Source: Artemia franciscana (taxonomy: Eukaryota > Arthropoda > Branchiopoda > Anostraca > Artemiidae). From it: 64,000 bases of DNA. Position numbers and translations under genes: made by a program. Within the stretch, counting starts at the first letter, position 1, and each line of letters begins with the position of its first letter. Location: NCBI RefSeq assembly GCF_032884065.1, contig NC_088867.1:29635252-29699251 (forward strand). The letters are read 5' to 3'. A model generated the notes under the pieces. The model searched no databases, had not been told where the DNA came from, and saw only the letters and a program-made list of their open reading frames with translations. Shown piece after piece: positions 44,036-55,458 of this stretch.

Positions 44036-44279
44036 CCCTGGCTGAGCTTCGTTGAAGTAAGGATGCCAGGACTGTTTTAAAAAGTTTTTTTTTTAATATC
44101 TTTAGCTTGAATTTTCACATTTTAATGTAAATTTTTATATATATGTTTTTTTCTGGTGTTGTGCTGAAGACGGCCCTTGGACGTAGGCCCGAAATATTCA
44201 CTGAATTGAATTCCATTGCCTTGAAAATTTCCCTATTGTTTCTATGTTGTGTTTGTTTGATATGAAAACACAGTGTGGT
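44036..44279. other. Spacer between inverted repeat arrays
   Basis: Contains GCTGAAGACGGCCCTTGGACG and GGCCCGAAATATTCACTGAATT-like text, which looks like an element end, plus TATATATATG. Family not recognised. Confidence 0.35.
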
Positions 44280-44905
44280 CTTCGTCACTATTGACAAGAC
44301 CAATACGGGCAGCTAAAGCAAAGGGCATTGCTAAATTGTCTGAAGTAATCAAAATACAACATGAAGAAAAAAGACAAATGTGATTAGAATACATGCAACA
44401 TTGAGTATCGAAACTTATCAAAAAACAAAATGAAGAACAAAGACACGGGCGGTTAGAAAGTAGGCGAAAACTAAAATCTGAGCAAGTCAAAACTGAAAAT
44501 GAAGAGCAAAGACACACGCGGTATAGAAGACAAGCGACACCGAGAATCTGAGCAAGTCAAAAATGAAAACAAAGAGCAAAGACACAGGCGGTTAGAAGAT
44601 GTGCTTAAACAGGAATTAGAGCTTGTCAAACAGGAAAATTGTTTCTAAGTTGTGTTTGATGGTCCAGTTTGTTGATTTTCACCCATTGTAAATTTAGTGT
44701 ATTCGAGCTGTTCTCTCAGTCCTATCAAGTTTGATAGTTCAAGTGGCTACAAAGAGTCATCATTGTAATAATTGGAAAATTTCGCTTTTTGAGCCTTCCT
44801 ATTGACATTATACAGCTGGTTGCGCTCACTGGTAGCGTTCCACGTAGCGAGTTGGTTCTATCTAACCAAAAAACAAACCAATCTCAAGATTTTCAGGTAT
44901 TTTTC
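44280..44905 (+). mobile_element. Helitron-related fragment: plus-sense coding repeats and flank shared with 34.4-35.1 kb
   Basis: 44345-44640 carries ~75-bp units (GAAGAACAAAGACAC, GGGCGGTTAGAAAG, TCTGAGCAAGTCAAAA) in plus sense, the reverse complement of the 43.68-44.03 array. 44660-44905 matches 34850-35070 in direct orientation but lacks the CTAG end. 44290-44370 matches 34760-34850 in reverse orientation. Confidence 0.7.
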
Positions 44906-44984
44906 ATGTATGACTGAATTATTCGAAAACATTAAAATTATTGGTCAGACACCATAAATATTTTTTTGCAATTTGACATTAGAT

Positions 44985-46760
44985 GACAGCAAGCTAAGTG
45001 ATTTCAATGATGCTAAGTGATTTCAATGACGGCCATCTCCGTACCGACGACTGTCAATCCTCATCTGGAGAGAAAGAAGACAGTCACTTTGGACCAGGCA
45101 ATCGGTTTGCAAGATGACAGCAACCTAAGTGATTTCAATGATGACGGCCATCTCCGTACCGGACTGTCAATCCTCATCTGAAGAGAAAGAAGAGCCTAGT
45201 TTATCTGTCACTATCGATCTGAACAATTTTGATTTCGTGTTCGACGACGAAGAGATGATGTTCCACCTTAAGTGTTCAGGACCAATACTCGCACCCAGAT
45301 CCAAAAAATAGATCCGGAAAATCACGTCACTCTTTGTACAAATGGAAGTCCTCAGAACAGTTTACTGGTTTGAACTTCAATTTTGAGCCGATTGACAAAG
45401 ATCAGGGACCATTAGACCGAAGCAAATGGAAGCTTCACAAATATTTCGTGACCTACTTCTCCAATAGTTCTTCGGACAGATGGCTTCCGCGATGAATTAT
45501 CACTACCAAAAAACAAGTGAGACAGGTACTTCAAGCTCCAGAGTAACTTGAATTTTGCTGTGGAAGATGAATACAACCAAGGCGCCAGAGCTACAGACCG
45601 ACTATGAAAAGTAAGACTACTTTTGGAAGAGGTTCGTAGAATGTGCACATCCCTTGAAATAGGAGAGTTCCTGAGCTTAGACGAGCAAATAATCCCATTT
45701 TCTGGACGATGCTAAATGAAGCAGTATATCAAAACAAACCCAGCCCTTTGGGTTTGAAGAACTTCGTGCTATGAAAGAGGAGAGTTCCTGAGCTTTGACG
45801 AGCAAATGATCCCGTTTTCTGGACGATGCTAAATGAAGCAGTATATCCAAAACAAACCCAGCCCTTTGGGTTTGAAGAACTTCGTGCTAGCTGGTTCATC
45901 TGGCCTGGTGTATGCTTAATCATTTACAAGGAGAAGACTACGTTGTCGGAAGACCTCCAAGTAAAGGAAATAGCAATTGCTGCCGTACTGCATCTAAGTA
46001 AAGGCATCACAGAAGGGACCAGCCTCTTTTTCGACAGGTTTTTTTACTTCGATGAAACTTCTTGAGTATCTTGACGCTATAAAAATCAAAGGAGCAGGCG
46101 CGCTGATGAAGAATCGTCTAGAAGGAGCTACAATGAAACCTGACGGAGAGCTGAAAGACTAGGTAGAGGAACGTCTGTTAGTTTCGATCGAGAAGACAGA
46201 AAATTGCTCTGACCCAATGCTATGACAACAAAACCCTTTTCCTAGCCTCAAACAGTGTTGCCAAATTACCTGAAGAAAAAGTAAGGAGGTCAAGGTTTCC
46301 CTGACCTTCCATACCTCAAGGTTGTACGCGATTACAACCAGCACATGGGGGTTGTAGATATATGGGACGGAATGATCAACTACTACTGGCTTGACACGCC
46401 GACCAAAAAGTGGATCATTCGGGGTTCTTCACCGCTTAATTGATCTGGCCCTATCCAATGCCTGATTACTCTATTGGAGAGACTCAGTCAAACCTGGCCG
46501 TTCCTGCCGACAACTCCTTTACTTCTGGTTCTAAGTCGGAGAGTACCTAGCCATTGGGAAAATTTGGACAATTTCAGCCGACCTTCTTGAGTCTGACATT
46601 GAAGACGTAGACGTGACAATGGAGGAGGAAGCCTCCTCGAAAAGTAGAAAGCGTTGTCCTTTGCCTTCGGAGCTGTAGCGCTCGGCTGCAGCAAAACATT
46701 TCCCAAAATTTGATGATAGCCAGAAGAAGTTCTCGCTGTCGCTAACAAGGTTGTCCAATG
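44985..46760 (+). pseudogene. piggyBac-type transposase remnant
   Basis: An acidic N-terminal part (S-D-F-N-D-D) is followed by the DDE core. F-L-S-L-D-E-Q-I-I-P-F (first Asp, near 45675), L-S-K-G-I and L-F-F-D-R-F-F (second Asp, near 46030) are present. R-D-Y-N-Q-H-M-G-V-V-D (third Asp, near 46330) leads to T-K-K-W-I-I-R. Order and spacing fit piggyBac-like transposases. Frames shift repeatedly. A ~130-bp block is duplicated (45650-45770 and 45778-45893). The N-terminal ~115 bp is also duplicated (44993-45070 and 45115-45175). No terminal repeats identified. Confidence 0.82.
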
Positions 46761-46986
46761 TACACGAAAGTCTACTGCATCAAGTGTCAACTTTTTCTTT
46801 ACTTTCATTTTTTACCAATAACTAGTTTTGCTCCTTTTTTTTATATTGCAATATACATTTTAAAAAACACCAAGCTGAGAACACTTGTCGAACTGGTTGT
46901 AAATTACCCCCCAATCAACCTAATTCCTTAAAAAAATATTTGACCCTGGATAAACGTTCTACGATTTTCTGTCATTGACGAGTTTC

Positions 46987-46990
<4 letters not shown>

Positions 46991-47064
<74 letters not shown>
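46991..47064. repeat. (TA)n microsatellite, ~37 units
   Basis: Pure TA ~180 bp from a MIC60 exon boundary, unlike the others not preceded by a Helitron end. Confidence 0.99.
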
Positions 47065-47070
<6 letters not shown>

Positions 47071-47241
47071 CAGTAATGATGATTATTATAATAATAATAA
47101 TTACATCTATATGTATACATGACAATCTATATGTAATATTACATCTATATATGTATATAATTACATCAAAAATTACGGTTGATTTATTAGTACTGAAAAT
47201 AAAAGGGTTAAAACAGACGGTGACTGTTGAATTAAAGTTAC

Positions 47242-47400
47242 CTGCAGCTTTTCTTATGGCTTCCAGGTGAAGATTAATAGACGTTATTTCTTCTATCCAA
47301 GGTTTAGCGGATGACGAGCGCGTTACAGCATTAACTAGAGCTTGACATGCACTCCATAGCCTTTGAGCTTTGTGAAAGGTTAAATCGCCTTCGACACGAC
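47242..47400 (-). CDS. IMMT: MIC60/mitofilin, exon linking the coiled coil to the mitofilin domain
   Basis: The acceptor TTTTTCCAG precedes; the donor is CAG/GTAACT. Phase 1 on both sides (split glycines 167 and 220). Residues 168-219 include F-H-K-A-Q-R-L-W-S-A-C-Q-A-L and W-I-E-E-I...L-E-A-I-R-K. These correspond to the A-H-Q-L-W-x-x-x-x-A-L and A-V-E-A-I-K region of known MIC60 proteins. No disruptions. Confidence 0.95.
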
Positions 47401-47567
47401 CTGGAAAAACTTAGTTACTAATGGGAAGACCAGTACTATTAAATCAGAAATGAGACAAAGGTACCTCATGGACGGCGGTTACTTAAAAAAAACAAAAAAA
47501 AACAAAAAAAACAATACATATGAAACCATTTGCCTCTCTACTGCCAAACAAATGCTGGTGGTTCCTT

Positions 47568-47569
<2 letters not shown>

Positions 47570-47635
<66 letters not shown>
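47570..47635 (+). repeat. Poly(A) tract, ~66 nt
   Basis: Uninterrupted A-run in the MIC60 intron, preceded by A/C-rich sequence at 47484-47512. The poly-lysine open frames across it are artefacts. It could be a retrotransposon tail, but no upstream element was recognised. Confidence 0.95.
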
Positions 47636-47637
<2 letters not shown>

Positions 47638-47639
47638 TC

Positions 47640-50600
47640 AAGATACGGATTCTTGGTATTAGTTTCATTGGCTTTGCTTCTGAAAGCATTATCATTTGGT
47701 TTTGTCAGGTCCCAATTTTCAGATCAATTTTGCCAGGACAAGCCAGACTGGTTCACAGATTTTTATGTTGCCAAGATTGTTAAAAAATTTCAATATCAGC
47801 CATTCGTAGAACCAGCTAGCTGTAGAGTCCTACAGAACCACATTGTGGAGGTTGACAAATCAATACTTCATAAGTCAAGTGCATTAGAGTAGAAAGTACT
47901 TTAGTTATGCTAACATTAGCGTCAATTCCCAAAAGTATGAGGGGGAGGGCAAAATTCATTTTTCAGAGTCTGGGAGGAGGATAATTCAGTTTTTTTTTTC
48001 AATTTTTCTCAATGACAATACCGAAAATAGAGATATTAGAGAATTCAAATACAAAAAAAAATTAGAATTTTCGAAATCCCAGGAAGGGGAAAACTAGGGA
48101 GCAAGTACCCCATTTTTTCTACAGATTGTTCTAGACAATATACCTCCCTTGTTAAACATACCTCAATACCCAAACCCCTCCTGGGCGGTTCACTCAGCTA
48201 ACCCATTATTTTGGCGAGCCACAATTCTTATGCAAGCTTGACGGAGGTGGTCGATAGGGGGCCTATGCCTCTAACCATCATTCTTAAGTCCCCAACACTA
48301 CCCAGCATCGTGGCAGCATATCCTCGTTTAGTCCGCTCTGTATTCATCTCTGTTGAACCCTTACCTTCGTCACCATTAACAAATTGTGCAATTGATAGCC
48401 CTCCATTAGTTATCCTTACTTCTACCACCTCAACCATTTCCCTTACTGACATTAGAATAAACGTATCATTTAAAAATATATTTCCAAATATAAAACAATA
48501 TAATCATCGATCTGGTTTTCCATCTTTTATGTATTCTAAAATCTCTTCTTTTTCGTGCGTGTAACACCCAGAGCCTAAACTGCAAGACGGTTGTTGAACT
48601 AGAGAGCCTAGTAAGAGCCTAAGATACTTCAGTAATTGTTAGTGTCAGTTTGAAGTATACACTCTTGGCTATTGAGTTTCTCGATAAAAAATACATACAT
48701 AACAGTAATTAGGCTCTATAAGATAATATTTCGAGTTTTAATCCGTAACGATGTCAACCATCAAAATGGACAAGGTTCGATTGGCTACCAAATCAATATG
48801 ATATTTTTAAATCCGTTCCTCGGATAGCTGATCAAAGTGTTTCTCCTGTAACACTTTTGCTGGTGAGCCCGACAAAGGGTTGCTACAACACTTAATGTTG
48901 CCTAGGCAACGTAAAACTAGTTTCCTTTATGATGAATTGAAGATAAGATTTACCCAAAGCACTTTTCTTTCAAGACATGTCATAGCCCTCATTCGGGTTT
49001 ATACTTTGGCTACAGCTTTAAAACATTCAAAATATAAGATTCATGCTTTAAGGCTGTGTTGCAGATGCAAATAAATCTGTGGATGCCTTAGATCGTCAGA
49101 TTATTATAAATGATACAAAGGCTTTAGGTGCCCAACAATTCGTCTCTCCTTTGCTAGCTAGCTTTCCGTCTACTCCAGAACTATGTATGACTCTACCAAA
49201 TAGCGAAAAAACACTTTAATATCTTTTCCCACTCTCCAGGGTACTAAATTGGGTTAATCCCTCTTTTTCTTGTTTAAAATCCTGTTTAACCAAGTTTTAG
49301 TAGCGAAGTTGACTAACATTTTGAGTTTTTGGCGATTTGCTGATGCGATAAACGTTTGTTAAACCCGCATTGCTCATGAATCAACTATTGATTCGTTAAT
49401 AGTTAATTCTTATAACTCCCTAGAAGAGGTTAGCTCCAGCATAACTAAAAGCGTTTCACGTCCCATTCTTTCCAATCTCTCTCCCAATCCAGGATAATTC
49501 TTGTTTGGTTAAATTCAGGACTATCAAATTACTTAGTATCCAGTTAGATGATGCTCTTAAATTAAAAACAGACACTTCTCAGGGGATTAAATCTACTAGT
49601 ACTATTTGCTTAGTGTTTGGCGTGCTTAAACCAACCTTTGTTATTTTATAGAATGAATTCTATCCTATTCAATTGTAGTCCTGACAATACAAGAACAGGC
49701 CATATTTTCAAGTAAGACTGTGTCTTTAAGACTAAAAAGATTGTGTGACACTCCATATTGAGTCCAAAATGTAAGCAAGAAAAAAAAATAATCAAAAACA
49801 GACCATGCATCTCAACCTGCCAATATTAACCAACTACATATATTTTAGTTTCCGTAAATAAGTGCCAGATCCAAAACGTCTAGATTGCTAAAACATGCTA
49901 TATCTATTGATAAAGCTTGATAAACCTCTACACTTGGCAGACTAAAACAATCATACATAACTTTACTCATAAATACGTACAAAGCGACTTAAACTGAAAC
50001 TTTCACATTAAGATTGTGAAATAATTTTTCATTGACCAAACTAAATCTAAGCGCTCCATCGCTTCATCGTTAAATTTTACATCCCATGCCAAAAATGAAT
50101 TACCATAGGGCAAAAACGTGTATCAATTATTTTTGCTTTACGCTAAACAGTTATTCTTACTTGAAAAAAGAAATTTTTATATTGGTCTTTCGTCCAAAAA
50201 ACCCAGTTAACGACAAAATGTTTACAAAACTGGTTCAAAGGACTAACTCAAATAACTGAAACTGGTACAAGGGAAAAGATATTTCTAGAAATTTGTGTAC
50301 CATTGAACGAAAATCCTACCATTAAGTAGATCATTCGGGGTAACACGATTACAAGTGACTTAAAAGTGATTTAAGTTTTGTTGAAACTTAAAAAGTAAAA
50401 TAAAACTATGAACTTATACATTAAAGAGGAATTTTAGGAACTTTAAAGCTTCCCTGCAAATAACTCGACGGTTTTGTAAATAAAGAGTCCGATTCAATAG
50501 ATTACCAGAATCAATTACCGAAAATAATAAAAGTATTAAGTCAAAGAGTATTACATAAAGCTTGATTAAGGCTGGTCAAAGGAATCGATTGGTAGTAATT

Positions 50601-51584
50601 AGAACTTTTTTACCTCTTAGTTACAGAAATGAAAAAAAAGAATATTTTTTTTATAATATATTCACAAACTTCAAGCTCCTTCATTCTCCCATGACATTAG
50701 GATCCAGATGTTTGACATCTCTTTTGTTATCATGCATCCCATTTGAACCCTGACCAAAAATGATCAAATAAGTTACCGAATATGCATCTACAGTCACTGT
50801 AGGAAACTGACCTGAAATTTGGGTTAGCTTGGGTTTTCACACAAGTAGTTCGATCCAATTTTCATTGAAAAGGACTAGCTTAGGTTCCATTTGATAAATC
50901 CAATATAAACTTCAGAACACTTGAGTTATTTCTGGGAAATAAGTTTTGAATAGTAGATGATAAGAAAAAAATCGAAAGGTATTAAGCTAGAAGACAACAA
51001 ATTTAAAGAATAATGACAGACTGAAAAATGACTATTGAAGTGCTTAATTGTAAGCAGTTACCAATGTTTTACCTAGAATGCTCTTTATAGGCTTTCTCCC
51101 ATGCCAAAAACAATGTTATTACCAGCACGGGTTAGATAACAACTTTTGCAAATGAGAAAAGAAAAAAACAACACAAAATGGAAAAATCAAAAGCCGCTTA
51201 GCATCTTCAGACCCAAATAAGAGATGCTACGGATCAATCCGTAGAAATCAATAGATCGAGTATGATTTGTTTAGCACAATGGAAGGCAAATTCCCTACTT
51301 AAGATAAATGTAAACTCTTGCCTTTCGAACTAAAGCCACTGGGATAAGACATAAGACAGTTTTCGCTTAACCGAAAATTGATTGTCAAAATCGGACAACA
51401 CTTATAACTCTTTTTCGAGAGTTGGGGGACGGGGGGTATTTTTTTTATATTTTATATTTAACGAAAAAGTATCGTATGAATCAGAAAATCTGCTTTTTCT
51501 ATACAACCCCTTCCCAATTTTTATTGACAGATAATTACGAAAATTCTGTGCAATGAACAACCAAGACACACTTCAATGAATTAC
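47640..51584 (-). other. MIC60 intron (47401-51584), remaining sequence
   Basis: No recognised element. Overlapping open frames at 48211-48564 (+) and 48228-48452 (-) and an extended reading at 48880-49490 look more protein-like than average but match no family I know. A hairpin CAAAGTGTT...AACACTTTT sits at 48833-48858. Confidence 0.5.
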
Positions 51585-51813
51585 CTTTGATTGCACGTTC
51601 AATTCCTTTGATTTGGCCAATCATTCCAGCAACTTTTGACTCATAAGCAAGCTGTTCTTTAATCAATGAATCTTGAAGGTGGTTGCTCCATTTATGAGAA
51701 AGTTCTTTTTCCTGAGCAGCCAGAAGATCAGTGACATGGTCTGCATGAGCAGCAGCTTGTCGCTTTAACTGAGAATGAAGCTCAGCTTCAAGTTCTTTTT
51801 GAATTACTGCAAG
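51585..51813 (-). CDS. IMMT: MIC60/mitofilin, coiled-coil exon
   Basis: The acceptor TTTTTATAG precedes; the donor is AAAG/GTAATT. Phase 0 in, 1 out. Residues 91-166 read Q-K-E-L-E-A-E-L-H, R-Q-A-A-A-H-A-D-H-V-T-D, E-K-E-L-S-H-K-W and I-G-Q-I-K-G-I-E-R-A-I-K. The R-Q-A-A-A-H-x-D-H and L/I-x-G-I-E-x-A patterns are diagnostic of the MIC60 intermembrane-space coiled coil just before the mitofilin domain. No stops or shifts. Confidence 0.96.
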
Positions 51814-52304
51814 CTATAAAAATATAACATAAAAAATTTTTGACATCTAAGAAAATCTTAGCTTCTTGACATCCGATAGTGATTTAACGGTCTTTCTAAA
51901 TGGATTCACCGTAGTTGACTTGAATATATTCGTTCTCTTATTCTTCTTCTTTTTCATGGTAAATCAATTTGCTTAAGTTACGACACGTGCTTTACATACT
52001 GTTGTCAAATCAAAAAAAGATACTCCAAAGTCAATTGAAAAAAAATATATAGAAATTGATTTGTACCGTTAATTCTAATTTTGTTAGTAAAATCAAATGT
52101 GTTGACGTCATACAGAGAGGTAGTGTCTCCTTCCTTATAAACATCATATAGAATGAATTATCTTAAAAACCCGAGAAAATAGCCCCCATGGAACTGGGAC
52201 CTCATAGGAACATTTGATTAATAGGGTGGGCATTTTATTTATTATTGAAAGTACTAAGTAGGGGATTTTCACTTTGTGTGATTGAACGACTCAATGTAAG
52301 GCAC
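51814..52304 (-). other. MIC60 intron, start
   Basis: AT-rich; nothing recognised before the minisatellite. Confidence 0.5.
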
Positions 52305-53090
52305 CACCCACCGAACGATCAGTCTATGGACGATATTGGTCAATAACTCTCTTTGGTAAACGTGCACGGACTTCATCTATGACCCGTTTTAGTCAACAGT
52401 GCATGTACTCCGTATTGAATCAACAGACTCTCCGACTCCAACGTGCATACAGTTGGTATCCAACCGTCTTCGGTCAAAAGTGCGGTGGCTCCAAATCCCA
52501 TCCCTTTCGATAAACAATCCGTATGGTCTGCCTCTGATTCCTTTTGGTCCAGAGTGCGTAGTCTTCCACTCCGGTCACGATTAGTAGACATTACACGTGC
52601 TCCGTCTTCGACCCGGTCAAGAGTGCGGAAACCCTGCCTCCGACCCCTTTCGGTCAACAATCAATCAGCTATGTCTTCGATCCTTTTTGGACTACAGCAC
52701 ATACGCCCTGTCTCAGGCCCCTCCTTGGTTAACAGTGCATGTGCTTCTTATATAAGCTCCTTTGGTCGATATTCCGAATCTCCAGCTACAACCCTTCTTA
52801 ATAAAAAGTACCAACTCTTCATCTCCAGCACTTTTGTTCCGAAGTATTATGCTTAGTTTACGACGTTCTTTGGCTAACAGTGTAATCGTTCCGTCATCAG
52901 CCCCAAAAATGCGTACAATCAATCTCTGGTCCCCCTTTACAATGAGTTTTACGCTCTTTACTTCGACGTGTACAGTGTAGTGTATGCATATACTCTGTCT
53001 CCAACTCCCTTTGGTGCTCAGTTCACATACTCCATCTTCAATCTTCTTCTGGTCGACACTGTGAACTCCCATTTCCAATCTCTTTGGATC
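52305..53090 (+). repeat. Degenerate ~40-50-bp minisatellite
   Basis: About 17-18 diverged units built on CTTTGGTCAACAGTGCATG, TACTCCGTCTCCGACC and CCCTTT-type words (for example near 52380, 52615, 52730 and 53000). Less AT-rich than its surroundings, which creates long spurious open frames on both strands (52373-53078). A reverse-oriented relative lies at 12480-12735. Confidence 0.8.
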
Positions 53091-53849
53091 GCATCATGAA
53101 TATTCTAATCAAAATGAGCTTGTGCCTATTACACAAACAGTTTTTGGATTCCTACCAAAGTTGGTATTTAAAGGCTGCTGAGCTTGTTGACTATTAACCT
53201 GACGCAGCAAATTCAGCAAATAAGTTCAAAGTTAAAACATAAAAAGGCGATATTTAAGGATTTATCAGGTCGCTGCTTTTAAATATGATGGTAATATTTC
53301 ACTGTAGAAATCTAAAGCAAAAGCACATGAAGTGCATTCCACAAACATGATGCATAAACAGTGCTTGGTTTTCATCAAAGTAGTTTCATGGTCTGTAATT
53401 CAGCAGTTTCAAGCTCTCGAAAAGTCAACACAGAAACTTTAACACAGGAAGGTTTTCTGCTCATTAATTTGTTTTCTAAATGGTTACTAATGATTACTTT
53501 GTGGGGTAGAAACGCAATCAATAAAATACCGTGCGAAAGTTAGTGTAAACGAAAGAATTAAACTTAAAAGCTAGTCAAACTTACGGCGAAGAGAAATTAC
53601 CACATATAAAGGCTAAGGGCTCTTATTTCAGGTAATTTCTATAACTTTTGAAGCTACTGAATTATAAATTGCATTTCCTATTCGTTTAAAATTTTATCTA
53701 GAGTAGTTCCTGCTGATTTTGACATATTATTTATGTCACGTTTGACATATTAACAACTAATTCTGACTATTTCAGGTTTATTTCTTTTGAGAAAATTTAT
53801 TTACTTTTTAAATTAATTTATTTACTATTCAAACTTATTACTATTATTA
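53091..53849 (-). other. MIC60 intron sequence, nothing recognised
   Basis: AT-rich, non-coding. Confidence 0.5.
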
Positions 53850-54170
53850 ACTTCTAATAGTACTATTAACAGCTCCTTGTGGCCCTCATTGTGACTAAGC
53901 ATGCTCTTCCTCCCCGCCCATCTTCCCAAAGCTTCACTCTTTATTCCCTCCCATGTAGTCTCAATTTCCTTTAAAATCTTTCTAATGACCTTTTTTCACC
54001 CCATTCGGGGGCGATCTGCATGAATTTTTGCAATCTATCATTAGTTATCTGCAAAGCGGCCTAACCATCCTAAATTTTTTTTCAATATAGCCCTTGAAAT
54101 TCAGAGTGAACCATATTTTATTAAAACTTATTGTTTGGCGCATAGTCAGTCAAATGAGTACCTAGCATTA
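53850..54170 (-). mobile_element. RTE 3' fragment, strongly diverged
   Basis: The minus strand reads a decayed version of the K-C-G-S-I...K-x-R-x-x-x-H segment, with CACCCCATTCGGGGGCGA and TCCCTCCCATGTAGTCTC-like 3' text. It is related to the remnant at 15.2-15.5 kb. ATTATTAACTTCTAATAGTA at its 3' side may be a decayed trinucleotide tail. Confidence 0.5.
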
Positions 54171-55078
54171 CCCTAAGAAAATTCTCGTCAAAAAAATCAA
54201 GCATACTCGTATCTTACTTAATCTTTCGAAGTACACATGCTTCACAGGCATTCTTGACCGCTAACATTACTTTGGTTTCAAATATATTGATATTAGTTCA
54301 ATGACTTATCTGTTTCTTCTTTCAGACTTCTGAAAAACAACCCATACGTAGGCTATTCTAGTTTTAAATTTCCGCTACATCAAGCATATTAAGTAATAAT
54401 CCCACTCAGATATGAAAAGCTGTTCAATTGATTAATTTTTCACGTTAGCTAGCATCATTTCTTTATTGTCATTTATTCCTAGTCCGAGTGACTGTGTCTC
54501 ATGAACCTATGTAATGATAAATATATATAATGATATGTGACACTCAATCATCTGCATAAACTAAATTTAGACGACTTCTAACTTCCAATTTGATTACACG
54601 TTCTCTCATTACACACAGTCCATTTCCCAAAACTCATCAAACTTTTCCATATAAATGTAATATGACATAGCCCAGCTCAATTCCTGATTCTACGCTGAGT
54701 GCAAGGATAGGACCCATAAAGCTTTTCATAAACAACAAAACCCTGGATTAAAGGAATCTGACATCCAGAGATTTTTCAATTATCAAGCCAACTTTGAAAA
54801 TGGGGTCAAAGCATCAACCTCCTTCCCCCTAAAACCACACTGCTCTTTCCTGAAAAGCTGAACTTTCGTCTTCTCTTAGTGTCATAAGTTTTAGAATAAA
54901 ATTTAGACAATTTTTAGCAGCGCTCTTCTTTAAAAAAAAAAATAATTTACAATGAAATTATAAAGTAATTTCATTTACATAAAGGGAATAGCAGATCATT
55001 GCACCATTAAACGAGTCTCAAAGCAAACTAGAAAGTTTCTCAACGAATAAACAAATTATTTTCTTGTATCGCCGTTTG

Positions 55079-55082
<4 letters not shown>
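54171..55082 (-). other. MIC60 intron sequence, nothing recognised
   Basis: AT-rich, non-coding, up to the poly(A) tract. Confidence 0.5.

Positions 55083-55171
<89 letters not shown>
55083..55171 (+). repeat. Poly(A) tract, 89 nt
   Basis: Uninterrupted A on the plus strand (poly(T)/U in MIC60 pre-mRNA), ~155 bp from an exon donor. No retroelement body recognised next to it. Confidence 0.97.
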
Positions 55172-55172
<1 letters not shown>

Positions 55173-55326
55173 AACGCTTTGGCTTTCAGAAAGAGTAAAA
55201 TTTACAAAATGAACAAGCACGACATCTTTAATCTTTTCTTTTATGCTACAATTCCCTCTGCGTGCGAGGGCAATAATGTTTGCAAGCTAAAAAAAAGAAG
55301 CTAAATTAGAAAAGAAACAAGCTAAC

Positions 55327-55458
55327 CTGCTTACTGTATCTGATGCTGGATTCTCTTTCTTGCTTTTCTAATTCCACACGAATACGGGTTTCCACGTTTG
55401 AAATATCCTCCTGTCTCTGTAGTTCCAAAGCAGTCCGGAAGCGATGTTGTTCTAAAGT
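55327..55458 (-). CDS. IMMT: MIC60/mitofilin, coiled-coil exon
   Basis: Exactly 44 codons, phase 0 on both sides; acceptor TTTATTTTAG, donor CAG/GTTAGC. Residues 47-90 are charged and helical (T-L-E-Q-H-R-F-R, L-E-L-Q-R-Q-E-D, V-E-L-E-K-Q-E-R-E), consistent with the long coiled coil of MIC60. Sequence alone is generic coiled coil. Assignment rests on its phase, orientation and position between two clear MIC60 exons. Confidence 0.85.

Noticed and set aside
47450-47892. Poly-lysine / poly-phenylalanine open frames
   Set aside because: Created by the 66-nt poly(A) tract.
52373-53078. Overlapping long open frames on both strands
   Set aside because: They lie entirely inside the less AT-rich minisatellite and repeat its unit.
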